A stretch of 64,000 nt of DNA from Pseudomonadota bacterium (GCA_018240785.1 JAFEFC010000011.1:125435-189434), one strand, 5' to 3'. Counted from the first letter of the stretch, positions 7,046 to 15,667 are shown. Translations and numbers: made by a program. The notes: generated by a model from the letters alone, not told the origin.

Positions 7046-7684
7046 ATGATCCTCGCGCTGCTCAACCAAAAAGGCGGCGTGGGCAAGACCACGCTCGCCA
7101 CCCACATCGCCGGCGAGTTGGCGATGCGCGGCCAGCACGTCGTGCTGCTGGATGCCGACCCCCAGGGGTCATCGCTGGACTGGACACAGCGCAGAAGCCA
7201 GCAAGGCTTGCCACGGCTTTTCAGCGCCGTGGGCCTCGCCCGCGAAACGCTGCATCAGGAAGCCCCGGAGTTGGCACGCCGCGCCGATCACGTCGTCATC
7301 GACGGCCCGCCGCGCATCGCCGCCTTGGCGCGCTCCGCGCTGCTGGCGGCCGAGCGCGTGCTGATCCCGGTGCAGCCCAGCCCCTACGACTTGTGGGCCA
7401 GTGCCGAGATGGTGGCGCTGATCCGCGAGGCGCAGGTGTTCCGGCCTGCGCTACGCGCGGCCTTCGTCATCAACCGGCGCGTCAGCACCACGGTGATCGG
7501 GCGCGAAGCGCGCCAGGCGCTCGTCGACCAGCCGCTTCCTGCGCTGCGCGCGGAAGTGCATCAGCGCATCGTGTTCGCCGACAGCGTGGCCGCTGGACGG
7601 CTTGCACGCGAGACGGCACCAGACAGCGCCGCCGCGCGGGAAATCACCGCCTTGGTGGACGAACTGCTGCGGTGGACGACATGA
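7046..7684 (+). CDS. parA: ParA-family ATPase
   Basis: 212 residues from the ATG at 7046 (GGAGGG about 12 bases upstream). The deviant Walker A KGGVGKTT is at about residues 9-16, DADPQGSSLDW at about 38-48 and VVIDGPPR near 89. The short length without an N-terminal HTH places it with type Ib (ParF-like) partition ATPases. It overlaps the next gene, a ribbon-helix-helix protein, by the four bases ATGA, which is the usual parF-parG arrangement. Its role is segregation or stabilisation of the excised or replicating element on the nucleoid. Confidence 0.93.
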   Translation: MILALLNQKGGVGKTTLATHIAGELAMRGQHVVLLDADPQGSSLDWTQRRSQQGLPRLFSAVGLARETLHQEAPELARRADHVVIDGPPRIAALARSALLAAERVLIPVQPSPYDLWASAEMVALIREAQVFRPALRAAFVINRRVSTTVIGREARQALVDQPLPALRAEVHQRIVFADSVAAGRLARETAPDSAAAREITALVDELLRWTT

Positions 7685-7965
7685 CAGCGAAGCCACCACC
7701 GAACAGCAAACGCCCGGCAAAGCGCGTCGGCATCGGTGCGCGTCCGCCTGCGAATCCGCACGCCGAGGCGTGGATTCGCCAGGGCGACGCCGATGCGCTG
7801 GGCAAAGGCGACCTCTACACGGCCCGCCTAACCCTCGACATCACGCCCGCTCTGCGGGCGCGCATCAAGGTATCGGCCTTCACGCAAGGCGTGACCGTGG
7901 CCGACCTGCTGCGCGGCCTGCTGGAGCGGGAGTTTCCAGAACACCGCAGGGAGAACACACCATGA
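7681..7965 (+). CDS. ParG-like ribbon-helix-helix partner of ParA
   Basis: 94 residues, starting inside the parA stop (ATGA). A basic, disordered N-terminal half (PPPNSKRPAKR...) is followed by a C-terminal RHH-like fold, YTARLTLDITPALRARIKV, then a helix with GVTVADLLRGLLE. This two-part layout and the coupling to a type Ib ParA match ParG-type centromere-binding and autoregulatory proteins. It is an inferred assignment, since the primary sequence of this group is poorly conserved. It overlaps the DUF2840 gene by ATGA in turn. Confidence 0.65.
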   Translation: MTAKPPPNSKRPAKRVGIGARPPANPHAEAWIRQGDADALGKGDLYTARLTLDITPALRARIKVSAFTQGVTVADLLRGLLEREFPEHRRENTP

Positions 7966-8519
7966 CGGCATCCACTGCACCAGCCGCAGCGCCTGCCGCT
8001 GTCGCTGCCACGGCTGCGCAACAGCCATCATTCATCGCGCCTTCCGGCCAGCCTGCCAGCGCGCCGCTGACGCGCGTGGCACTGGCCTATATCGAGGCCC
8101 GCTTCAAGCTCTATCTGCGCTTTGGGGAACCCGCGCGCACGCTCCAGCTCGACCGCTGGCGGCGCTGCGCTGTGTTCTTGCCAGGCGCCATGTTCTGCCG
8201 CATCCGTTGGCAGGCCAACGACTACGGCACCGTGCGCTGGCAGCTCATGGTCATGCAGGCTTGCACGCCGCTCGATGCGGCGCAGCGCATCCCCGGCGTG
8301 CAGCCGGGCGCGCGCCTGCTGCTGCACGCCGAGGGCGAGAACGCAGTGCGCGCCGTGCTGGAACGCATCGACGCCATCGAGGCGCTGGGCATCGCGCCTG
8401 TCGGTGCCTCGCCCGCGTACTGGCGCACGCTCGCCAACCGGCTTGCTGCGCGCCAGCCGCTGCCCGAATACACAGCCGAGCGACACGCCGCTTGGCTCAC
8501 CGGGAGGGCGCTGCCATGA
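7962..8519 (+). CDS. DUF2840 family protein
   Basis: 185 residues; ATG at 7962. An Ala/Pro-rich N-terminal ~35 residues precede a domain starting LTRVALAYIEARFKLYLRFGEP, with the conserved RCAVFLPGAMFCRIRWQANDYGTVRWQL core and a C-terminal helical segment (ERHAAWLTGRAL). DUF2840 genes are a marker of the parA-traF-relaxase block of this ICE class. The function is unknown; the position suggests mobilisation or relaxosome support. It is coupled by 4-bp overlaps to both the RHH gene and traF. Confidence 0.85.
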   Translation: MTASTAPAAAPAAVAATAAQQPSFIAPSGQPASAPLTRVALAYIEARFKLYLRFGEPARTLQLDRWRRCAVFLPGAMFCRIRWQANDYGTVRWQLMVMQACTPLDAAQRIPGVQPGARLLLHAEGENAVRAVLERIDAIEALGIAPVGASPAYWRTLANRLAARQPLPEYTAERHAAWLTGRALP

Positions 8520-9103
8520 CCGCCGCTTGCGCTGCCGACACCGTGCCGCATCCTCGCTCGCGCCTACGCGCTCGCATCGTGCTGGCGGGCCTGTCCGCCT
8601 GCGGCCTCGCTGCGCTGGCCTGGGCGTCCTTCGTGCATCCGCTGCCGCGCCTGATCTACAACCCATCCGACAGCGTGGCGGTCGGCTGGTATCGCGTCGA
8701 TCCGCTGGGCCACGGCACCGGCTCGCTGCCACGTCCTTTGTCCGTGGACAGCATCGTCCTGACCACGCTGCCACCAGATGCCGCCGCGCTGGCTGCACAG
8801 CGCGGCTATCTGCCGGCGCGCGTGCCGTTGCTCAAGCGGGTGGGCGCGATCGCGCCGCAAGAGGTGTGCATCACTGGTCGCACCGTCCGCATAGACGGCG
8901 TGCCTTCGGCCGCCGTGCTGCCCGCTGATCGCTGGGGCCGCTCGCTGCCAAGCTGGCAGCAGTGCCGTCGCCTTGAACCCGGCGAACTGTTCCTGCTCAG
9001 TGTGACCAACCCGGCGTCGTTCGACAGCCGGTATTTCGGGCCGGTCAGCGCATCCGCCGTGATCGGCGTCGCGCATCCGGTCTGGCTGGAGTCACGCCCA
9101 TGA
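8516..9103 (+). CDS. traF: TraF, S26-family conjugal transfer signal peptidase
   Basis: 195 residues; ATG at 8516 overlapping the DUF2840 stop. A single N-terminal membrane anchor (IVLAGLSACGLAALAWASF, about 21-40) is followed by the S26C catalytic segment NPSDSVAVGWYRV (nucleophile Ser in the SDSxxxGWY context, about 56-60) and PLLKRVGA, with the general-base Lys near 107. The family processes and cyclises the TrbC pilin of IncP-type conjugation systems, which fits the trbC gene at 27946. It acts at the periplasmic face of the inner membrane. The length is normal. Confidence 0.9.
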   Translation: MTAACAADTVPHPRSRLRARIVLAGLSACGLAALAWASFVHPLPRLIYNPSDSVAVGWYRVDPLGHGTGSLPRPLSVDSIVLTTLPPDAAALAAQRGYLPARVPLLKRVGAIAPQEVCITGRTVRIDGVPSAAVLPADRWGRSLPSWQQCRRLEPGELFLLSVTNPASFDSRYFGPVSASAVIGVAHPVWLESRP

Positions 9104-9539
9104 TGGCCGCCGATTCGCTGCACGTCGCCGTGCATCTCATCGTGCCATCGGGCGTGCCGCTCCGGTGGCTTTCCGCAAGTCGTCGCGCGTGCAGTGCGAG
9201 CGCATCCGCGCTGCACTTCGCGCTGCCTTCCTATGTGCAGGCGTCTTGCCTTGAACGCGCCCGGCCTACGGCCGTGTCCGCGTTCGCCGGCGCGCTGGCT
9301 GCTCACGCAGCAGCGCCGCCGGGCCGCCGCTGCCCGGAGCGCCAGCGAGGGGCAAAGGCGGAAGGCAAGACAAAAGGACGCGGCATCGGGCCGCGTCGAA
9401 AGCCAGTCTGCACGTGGGGTTGGCGCGGCACGCAGCGGCTTCGCCGCCGTGCTGCTTGTGGCGCGAGGCCCGCGCCAATGCAGGCATGTCCGCGTGCTTC
9501 GCACGACAGGACACGCCAGAGCTTGCGGGGAGCGCAGCC
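9104..9539. other. 436-bp gap upstream of the relaxase gene; candidate oriT region
   Basis: One long frame crosses this region but has an Arg/Ala/Cys-rich, low-quality translation, so I treat it as non-coding. A perfect 8-bp inverted repeat GACGCGGC (9377-9384) and GCCGCGTC (9390-9397) with a 5-nt loop lies 140 bp before the relaxase start, just after an A-rich GACAAAAG segment. Relaxase genes often adjoin their oriT, so this is the best place in the window to look for nic. No nic sequence is identifiable by eye. Confidence 0.35.
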
Positions 9540-11555
9540 ATGAGCGACCGCCGCGACGACGATTTCCGCGTGCGGCCCAGTGCCCCGAAGAACCGGGGCA
9601 AGGGCCAGGGGCAGAGCTTTGTTTCCAAGGTGCTCAAGCAGACCGGCAAGGCCAGCGGCGGCAAGTCCTCGATGCGCCATTCCGCAGCCGGTGGTAAAGG
9701 CGCACGCACCGGCCAGCGGCCCGGCTCACGATTGGGACGCGGCCACACCGCGGCGCGCTTCGCAGGGGCGAAGCTGACGCCCATGTCCCGGCGCGTGACC
9801 ATCAAGACCTTGCTGGTCAACCAGCGCCAGGCCAGTCCGCAGTCGCTCGCCAAGCACCTGCGCTATATCGAACGTGACGGCGTGGGGCGTGACGGCGAAC
9901 CGGGCCAAGCCTACGGGCCGCAGACCGATGCCGCCGACCTTGACGCCTTCAAGGAACGTTGCGCCGACGATCGGCACCATTTCCGCTTCATCCTCGCGCC
10001 CGAGGATGGCGCGGAACTGGAAGACCTGCGCACCTACACGCGGCACCTCATGGGCCGCATGGAGGCCGACCTGGGCACGCGGCTTGAATGGGTCGCGGTC
10101 GATCACTGGAACACCGACAACCCGCACACCCACATCGTCGTGCGCGGGCACGACGACACCGGCAAAGACCTCATCATCGCGGGCGACTACATCGCCGATG
10201 GTTTCCGCCACCGGGCCGCCGAGCTGGCAACCGAATGGCTGGGGCCGCGCACCGAGCTGGAGATCCAGCAGACCTTGCAGCGCGAGGTGGATCAAGAACG
10301 GTGGACGAGCCTGGATCGCACGCTCAAGCGCGAAATCGGAGAGGCCGGCGGCGATGGCCTGGTGCATGTCGAACGGCTCAACGAACCCCGGCTGCAACGC
10401 CAGCGCCTGCTGCTGATCGGCCGCCTGCAACGCTTGCAGCGCCTGGGCCTGGCCGACGAGACGCAGCCGGGCACCTGGGCCGTCCATGCCGATGCAGAGA
10501 AGACTTTGCGCGCCCTGGGCGAGCGTGGCGACATCATCCGCACCATGCAGCGGGCCATGCGCGGCGAGCCGCGCGAACTGGCGGTGTTCGAGCCGGGCCA
10601 GAATGCAGATGGAAGCGGCCGCACCATCGTCGGTCGGGTAGCTGCCAAGGGGCTGGCCGACGAGCTGCACGACCGCGGCTATCTGGTCATCGACGGCGTG
10701 GACGGCAAGGCCCACTACGTCGCGCTCAACGCCCGCGATGAACTGGCGAACTATCCGACCGGCGCCGTGGTGGCGGTGAAGGGATCGGCCGACATGCGCG
10801 CGGCCGACAAAAACATCGCCGCGCTGGCGAGCGATGGCCTGTACCGCACTGACCATCATCTCGCCATTGCACAAGGTCAGGCCGTGCCGGGCCGCGATCC
10901 GCAGGAAGTCGTGGCGGCCCACGTCCACCGCCTGGAAGCCCTGCGCCGGGCCGGCATCGTGGAGCGCGTCGCCGAGGGGCTGTGGAAGGTGCCGGACGAC
11001 TTGCCCGAGCAGGGCCGCCGCTACGATGCGCAGCGCTTGGGCGACGTGGCCGTGGAACTGAAATCGCACTTGCCCATCGAGCGGCAGGCGCGGGTGATCG
11101 GAGCGACCTGGCTGGATCAGCAGTTGATCGGCGGCGGCAAGGGACTGGGCGACCTGGGCTTTGGCGGCGAGGTCAAGAACACCCTGCAACAGCGCGCCGA
11201 CTTCCTGGCCGAACAGGGGCTGGCCGAGCGGCGCGGGCAGCGCGTGATCCTCGCCCGGAACCTGTTGGAAACCCTGCGCAATCGGGAACTGGCGCAAGCC
11301 GCCAAGGACATTGCCGCCGACACCGGACTGGAGTATCGGCCCGTCGCCGACGGTCAGCGCGTGGCCGGCATCTACCGTCGCAGCGTCATGCTCGCCAGCG
11401 GGTGCTATGCGATGCTCAATGACGGCATGGGGTTCAGCCTGGTGCCGTGGAAGCCGGTGATCGAGCAGCGGCTGGGTCAGCAGCTTGCGGCACTAGTGCG
11501 CGGCGGCGGGGTGTCGTGGGAAGTCGGGCGGCGGCGTGGCATGTCGGTTGGTTAA
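9540..11555 (+). CDS. DUF3363 relaxase (VirD2/TraI-like, RlxS type)
   Basis: 671 residues; the ATG at 9540 (MSDRRDDDFRVRPS) is preferred over an in-frame start at 9414. A basic N-terminal ~80 residues leads into the HUH relaxase domain: AKHLRYIERDG near 105, HHFRFILAPEDG near 145, and the metal-binding motif DHWNTDNPHTHIVVRGHDD (about 188-206) with the paired histidines. The C-terminal DUF3363 region is long and charged. The protein would nick oriT and lead the strand through TraG and the Trb channel. Its length is typical for the Tn4371 RlxS group. The next kilobases are cargo, the usual site of accessory insertions in this family. Confidence 0.92.
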   Translation: MSDRRDDDFRVRPSAPKNRGKGQGQSFVSKVLKQTGKASGGKSSMRHSAAGGKGARTGQRPGSRLGRGHTAARFAGAKLTPMSRRVTIKTLLVNQRQASPQSLAKHLRYIERDGVGRDGEPGQAYGPQTDAADLDAFKERCADDRHHFRFILAPEDGAELEDLRTYTRHLMGRMEADLGTRLEWVAVDHWNTDNPHTHIVVRGHDDTGKDLIIAGDYIADGFRHRAAELATEWLGPRTELEIQQTLQREVDQERWTSLDRTLKREIGEAGGDGLVHVERLNEPRLQRQRLLLIGRLQRLQRLGLADETQPGTWAVHADAEKTLRALGERGDIIRTMQRAMRGEPRELAVFEPGQNADGSGRTIVGRVAAKGLADELHDRGYLVIDGVDGKAHYVALNARDELANYPTGAVVAVKGSADMRAADKNIAALASDGLYRTDHHLAIAQGQAVPGRDPQEVVAAHVHRLEALRRAGIVERVAEGLWKVPDDLPEQGRRYDAQRLGDVAVELKSHLPIERQARVIGATWLDQQLIGGGKGLGDLGFGGEVKNTLQQRADFLAEQGLAERRGQRVILARNLLETLRNRELAQAAKDIAADTGLEYRPVADGQRVAGIYRRSVMLASGCYAMLNDGMGFSLVPWKPVIEQRLGQQLAALVRGGGVSWEVGRRRGMSVG

Positions 11556-11788
11556 AACACTACCTGCTGCGTACAGGCTCTGGCCTGCGCGCTTCTCGTA
11601 CTCCGTTGCGACATCACCGGGTATCGTGAAGCGGTCAGGAGTTCAAGCGTTCATGGACTGGATTGAGGAACAAGCACTGAGCACCGGGTGACTGCGAGCG
11701 CTTTCTCATGAAGAGGCGAATTCTCCGGCGCGAAAGACTGGCTTTCCCAAATATCTGCGAGTCGACCTATATCGCTTGATGCCGGGCA

Positions 11789-12376
11789 CTATGGCATTCG
11801 GCTTCCTGGCAACATGCGTACCAATACGTTGTCGCGGCGAATCCAATGGTGAACCAACGCGGCGGCTACATGCAGGCCGACAACGACCCAGGCAACCCAT
11901 TTTCCCAAGAAGTGATGAACAGCATCGATTGGCGCCTCAAACTTTTCATAACTCAAATCGTAGGTACTGCTGATCCAGGAGAACAGCGCCGTCTCGTTGA
12001 AGCCGGTCACGCTGAACAGGCCGAAGTTGGTCGGCGCGCCGGTACCGAGATAGCCAGTCAGCGGCATCGCTATCAACAGGCCGTACAGTCCCCAATGCGC
12101 TATATGCGCGAGCCGGTGCTCAAGCTTTGATCCCGGTGGGTCTTCGGGCTGCACGTCCAGCAGCCGCCACAGCAGCCGAGGCAGCACGAGGAAGCCCACC
12201 AGTACGCCCAGTGCCCAATGGATGTTGAGCACTGGCCAGGATTCTGGCGAGGTGTCGTCCATGAACCAAATGACGTAGTAGACGACGATATAGGCTGCGA
12301 TGAACGCGGCCGCGCTCGTCCAGTGGAGAAACTTGGCGAGGACGCCAAAGCGGGTTGGGGTGTTGCGCCATTGCAT
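11789..12376 (-). CDS. Cytochrome b561 domain membrane protein
   Basis: 195 residues, ATG at 12376. Four transmembrane segments with the b561 layout: LAKFLHWTSAAAF near 13-25, NIHWALGVLVGFLVLPRLLW, IAHWGLYGLLIAMPLTGY, and a final pair containing AVHHFLGKWVAWVVVGLHVAAALVHHW. Histidines at the expected places could ligate two b hemes. Members oxidise quinol or relay electrons in the inner membrane. The gene starts 24 bp after the TetR stop on the same strand, so the two form one unit under the palindromic operator. Superoxide or quinone detoxification is a plausible but unproven role. Confidence 0.88.
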   Translation of the reverse strand: MQWRNTPTRFGVLAKFLHWTSAAAFIAAYIVVYYVIWFMDDTSPESWPVLNIHWALGVLVGFLVLPRLLWRLLDVQPEDPPGSKLEHRLAHIAHWGLYGLLIAMPLTGYLGTGAPTNFGLFSVTGFNETALFSWISSTYDLSYEKFEAPIDAVHHFLGKWVAWVVVGLHVAAALVHHWIRRDNVLVRMLPGSRMP

Positions 12377-12400
12377 TGAGTGTCTCCGAGGAAGCTGCGG

Positions 12401-13000
12401 TCAGCGGATAAGCAGGCCGCTCAGCAGGCTTTCCAAGCCTTCGAGCGCTTGGGAAAGGCGCGTCTCATGGTCGCTCTCCGACTCGGCGATCCAGAATGAC
12501 GCTTCGGTGACCGCGCCGTAGATCATCCGGGCGGTCACACCGGTATGGAGTGGTGCCACGCCGCCTTCCGCGATCAGCCCGTCCAGCGAGCTTTGCAGCG
12601 CCGCAACGCCGACCGATTGCGCGGCTTGGGGCACATCGCCGAATACGGCGCGCGCATCCTGCAAGATGATCCGGCGAATTTCTGGCTCTAACGCCAGTTC
12701 CAGATAGGTGCGGCAACGGCGACGGAATCCTTCCCAAAGTGAAGGTGCGGCGTCCGAGACGGCTTGCAGGCGTTCGCCGACCTCGGCCTCGATCTGCTCG
12801 ATGACCGCAATCAGCAGCCCTTCCTTGTTGCCGAAATGGTGATATAGCGCGCCCCGAGTTAGGCCGACCTCCGCGGTGAAGTCGTCCATTGAGGTGTGAG
12901 CGAAGCCTTGCGTGGCGAAAGCGTGCCGCGCTGTTGCCACCAGCTTGGCTCGGGTTTCCTCGATCATCTTGGAGCGGGTGCGACGTTGCGGCTGCGTCAT
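12401..13000 (-). CDS. TetR-family repressor
   Basis: 199 residues, ATG at 13000. The N-terminal HTH is TRAKLVATARHAFATQGFAHTSMDDFTAEVGLTRGALYHHFGNKEGLLIAV in sequence order, with the ALYHHF recognition-helix signature near residues 51-56. The C-terminal ~130 residues are the helical ligand-binding and dimer domain. A 44-bp near-perfect palindrome begins 18 bp upstream of the start, so autorepression is very likely. It is followed in operon by cytochrome b561. A scrap of an MFS gene lies on the other side of the operator, suggesting that an efflux gene was once the divergent target. Confidence 0.93.
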   Translation of the reverse strand: MTQPQRRTRSKMIEETRAKLVATARHAFATQGFAHTSMDDFTAEVGLTRGALYHHFGNKEGLLIAVIEQIEAEVGERLQAVSDAAPSLWEGFRRRCRTYLELALEPEIRRIILQDARAVFGDVPQAAQSVGVAALQSSLDGLIAEGGVAPLHTGVTARMIYGAVTEASFWIAESESDHETRLSQALEGLESLLSGLLIR

Positions 13001-13017
13001 GTACTGTTCTTCTCAAA

Positions 13018-13061
13018 TGACATACGTCGTGCATGTTAATTGACATGCGCGACGTATGTCA
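13018..13061. promoter_or_regulatory. TetR operator, near-perfect long palindrome
   Basis: Arms TGACATACGTCGTGCATGT (13018-13036) and ACATGCGCGACGTATGTCA (13043-13061) are inverted copies with one mismatched pair and a 6-nt AT-rich centre. The size is right for two TetR dimers, and it lies between the tetR start and the rightward genes. Binding is inferred from position and symmetry. Confidence 0.75.
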
Positions 13062-13106
13062 ATAAAATCAAATATGGCCCGCCGCTACAGGCTGCTGTCC
13101 GTCCTC

Positions 13107-13166
13107 AATCAGTCTCAAGGTCGATTACTTGCACTGATGACGACAATCATGGCGCTTACGGCCCCA
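13107..13166 (+). pseudogene. Scrap of a DHA3-type MFS transporter gene
   Basis: These 60 bp align without gaps to 22629-22688 inside the intact MFS gene of the same window, with about four of five bases identical by my count. They keep the frame, encoding NQSQGRLLALMTTIMAL against NQLQGRVLALMTTIMAL. The frame then runs into unrelated sequence and stops just after the start of the GNAT gene. It appears to be the surviving end of a second, divergent MFS gene once controlled by the adjacent TetR. Confidence 0.7.
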
Positions 13167-13185
13167 AACAAGAGAAAAGAATCAA

Positions 13186-13752
13186 ATGGAAGTCATTGAA
13201 ACCGAACGCCTTGTTCTGAGGCGCTTTGCCCAACGGGATGCAGCGGATCTTTTCGAGTATCTGCATGAGCCCGTGTCCAGTTGCTTTCTGTCGCTCGCGC
13301 TCACAGATATCAGAGACGCCGAGCGCGAAGTGCTGGAGCGAAGCACGGACGAAAAAAGCATCGCCGTGTGTTTGCTCACGTCCGGCAAGCTCATCGGCGA
13401 CCTGTTCGCTGAACCAGAAGGCGATACCTTCTCAGTCGGCTGGAACTTCAATCCTGGCTTCGGCGGGAAAGGCTATGCCCATGAAGCCGCTACGGCGTTG
13501 TTCACTCACCTGTTTGCGCAGCGGGCGGCGCGTCGGCTGTATGCCTACGTGGAAGACACGAACACGTCCTCTCAGCGGCTGTGCGAGAGGCTCGGGATGC
13601 GGCAGGAAGGGGTTTTCAAGGAGTTCGTCTCTTTCAGGAACGATGGCGATGGGAATCCGGTTTATGAGAACACCATGCAGTACGCCATTCTTCGGCGCGA
13701 GTGGTCACCGGCAATCGTCAACACGGGAGCGCGGCCTTCGATGTGCCCCTGA
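13186..13752 (+). CDS. GNAT N-acetyltransferase, RimJ/RimL type
   Basis: 188 residues; ATG at 13186 (MEVIETERLVLRRF, the standard opening of acetyltransf_3 proteins). The acetyl-CoA site motif NPGFGGKGYAHEA is at about residues 84-96, followed by LFAQRAARRLYAYVEDTN and the SQRLCERLGMRQEG segment typical of the C-terminal half. Relatives acetylate N-terminal residues of proteins, or small amines and antibiotics; the substrate cannot be told from the sequence. It lies 20 bp after the MFS scrap and converges on the histidine kinase gene. The last ~15 residues look like a short extension. Confidence 0.85.
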   Translation: MEVIETERLVLRRFAQRDAADLFEYLHEPVSSCFLSLALTDIRDAEREVLERSTDEKSIAVCLLTSGKLIGDLFAEPEGDTFSVGWNFNPGFGGKGYAHEAATALFTHLFAQRAARRLYAYVEDTNTSSQRLCERLGMRQEGVFKEFVSFRNDGDGNPVYENTMQYAILRREWSPAIVNTGARPSMCP

Positions 13753-13862
13753 CGTCCAGTACAGCGCTTCGCATTTCGTCCACGATCCGTGGGCCTGACA
13801 ACCTCTTCTTATCTTCGTCGGGAATCGTTGATGCCCTTGTTGTCTTGCGACGATCCCTCGGC

Positions 13863-14936
13863 CTAGTGGTCGATAGTGCGCTGGGGCCAGCGCAACTCGA
13901 AGCAGGCTCCGCCCCTTGTCGAAGGAATGCAACTGGCTTCTCCCCCATGGGCACGCGCAATGGCGGCCACCACCGCCAAGCCAAGACCACTTCCAGCATC
14001 CGCTCCTGCTTCGTCTCCGCTACGCACACGCCGGAACGCCCGGAACACCTGTGTGGCAGACTCGGGCGGAATCCCGGGGCCATCATCTTCCACGCGCAGG
14101 GAACACCACCCGTGCTCCTGTCGTGTCTGGACAAGGACCACCCCCGGAACCGCGTGCCGCCGGACGTTTTCCAGCAGCGCGAGTAACGCCTGGCGAATTC
14201 GCACAGGGTCGCATTGCACCGATCCCGCTTGCAGATCGAGGACCGGATGCTGACCTGCGACCTGGAGGGCATGCCGGCAGAAATCCACCACCGATTCAAC
14301 CTCCGTGGACAGATTGGCATCACGGACCTGAAGGCCCAGATGACCGCTTCCGGCAAGGCTGACCACGCGCAGGTCTTCGATCAGTCGAGTCAGCCCTTCG
14401 ACCTGATTGAGCAAACTGCGGAACTGAGACGCATCGGGCGTGAAAACGCCCTCGGCCAGCCCTTGCAGGCGCCCGCGCAGGATGGTCACCGGTGTACGCA
14501 GTTCATGGGCGATGGCCGCGTTCCAGAACGCCATTTCCCCGGTCGTGCGCTGCAACTGCGTGGCGAGTGCGTTGAAGTCGTCAGCCAGGCCTGCGGCTTC
14601 ACCCAACGAGCGATCCCCGGCGACTGCGCGAGCCTCCAGATCCCCCTGTGCAACCCGCCGAATGCTGTCCGTGACAGAGTTCAATGGCACCAGAATGCGG
14701 CGCGCCAGATGCACGGCAACCACGACCGCGAACGCAAGACCGGCCAACGTCGTCGTGGCGATCCAGATCCATTCGGGACCCGTTGGAACCAAGGTAGGTT
14801 GGCTGAACAAGTTCGGCCAATAGCTGATGGCAAAGAAATAGAAGACATAGGAAGTCAGCACCACCAGCAAGGTAACGCCAAAGGCCATCGCCATCATGGT
14901 CAGTGCGATCTGGCGGCTCAGGCCGACAAGCTTCAT
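13863..14936 (-). CDS. Sensor histidine kinase, AdeS/BaeS-like
   Basis: 357 residues; the ATG at 14936 overlaps the response-regulator stop as ATGA and is preferred over a start four codons earlier. Two transmembrane helices (about 10-38 and 57-76) bracket a very short periplasmic loop. A HAMP segment (RRILVPLNSVTDSIRRVAQGDL), the H-box AIAHELRTPVTIL (His about 144), the N-box ALLALLENVRRHA, and the G-boxes EDDGPGIPP and GSGLGLAVV follow. The short sensor loop suggests sensing in or at the membrane. With the adjacent regulator it should control the divergent RND efflux operon, as AdeRS controls AdeABC in Acinetobacter. Confidence 0.93.
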   Translation of the reverse strand: MKLVGLSRQIALTMMAMAFGVTLLVVLTSYVFYFFAISYWPNLFSQPTLVPTGPEWIWIATTTLAGLAFAVVVAVHLARRILVPLNSVTDSIRRVAQGDLEARAVAGDRSLGEAAGLADDFNALATQLQRTTGEMAFWNAAIAHELRTPVTILRGRLQGLAEGVFTPDASQFRSLLNQVEGLTRLIEDLRVVSLAGSGHLGLQVRDANLSTEVESVVDFCRHALQVAGQHPVLDLQAGSVQCDPVRIRQALLALLENVRRHAVPGVVLVQTRQEHGWCSLRVEDDGPGIPPESATQVFRAFRRVRSGDEAGADAGSGLGLAVVAAIARAHGGEASCIPSTRGGACFELRWPQRTIDH

Positions 14937-15667
14937 TCCGTGCCCCACAGCCGGTAACCCACCCCGCGAATGCCAACGGGAATGCCCTGGACCCCCAGGT
15001 CTTCCAGCTTCTTGCGCAGCTTGCTGATGTGGCTGTCGACCGTTCGCTCCAGCGAATCGCCCTCGGGCAAACAGGCCGCCAGCAGTTCTGCTCGCGTGCA
15101 GACCTTCTTGGGCGCACGTGCCATGTGCGTCAGCAATCTGAATTCGGTGAGCGTCAATGCGAGCGTATGAGTGCCTCCATTCACTTGCACGGTCACCTCG
15201 TGCTGGTCCAGATCGATTTCAAAGGGGGGCACCCGCAACACGCGCATGTGGCGGCTGGTGTCGGCCATCGAGCGACGCAGCACTGCTTGCGTTCGTGCAA
15301 CGACCTCTGCTGCGTTGAACGGCTTGACTACGTAGTCGTCAGCACCGAAGCGCAGGCCCATGAGCTTGTCGATGTCCTGGTCCATCGCCGTCAACATGAT
15401 GACCGGGGTATCACCGCGATGCCGGATCTCGGAGAGCACCCTCCAGCCGTCCAGCTTCGGCATCTGTACATCAAGCAACACGAGGTCCGGCTTCAGCGAC
15501 AGATGCATGTTCAGCGCCTTGCGCCCATCTTCGGCATGGAGGGTGCGCAGGCCGGCGCGCCCCAGGTAGGCCTGAAGGATCTCGGCAATTTCGGGCTCGT
15601 CCTCGGCGATCAGAACCAGGGCCTGGAGCGTCGCGGCGCCTCTTGGCGGGAGAGGGAAATCAGGCAT
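14933..15667 (-). CDS. OmpR-family response regulator, AdeR/BaeR-like
   Basis: 244 residues from the ATG at 15667. An alternative ATG at 15700 has a better-spaced GGAG and would add 11 residues. The receiver domain shows LVLIAEDEPEIAEIL (acidic pocket about 22-24), the phospho-acceptor in DLVLLDVQMPKLDGW (Asp about 66), and KPF near 117. The C-terminal winged-helix DNA-binding domain ends ERTVDSHISKLRKKLE...GVGYRLWG. It is translationally coupled to the kinase and divergent from the RND operon 130 bp away. Confidence 0.93.
   Translation of the reverse strand: MPDFPLPPRGAATLQALVLIAEDEPEIAEILQAYLGRAGLRTLHAEDGRKALNMHLSLKPDLVLLDVQMPKLDGWRVLSEIRHRGDTPVIMLTAMDQDIDKLMGLRFGADDYVVKPFNAAEVVARTQAVLRRSMADTSRHMRVLRVPPFEIDLDQHEVTVQVNGGTHTLALTLTEFRLLTHMARAPKKVCTRAELLAACLPEGDSLERTVDSHISKLRKKLEDLGVQGIPVGIRGVGYRLWGTE

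Noticed and set aside
9100-9543. A 147-residue plus-strand frame between traF and the relaxase gene.
   Set aside because: Translation is Arg/Ala/Cys-rich without structure or motif, and it would overlap the relaxase start. The region is better read as non-coding and a candidate oriT.
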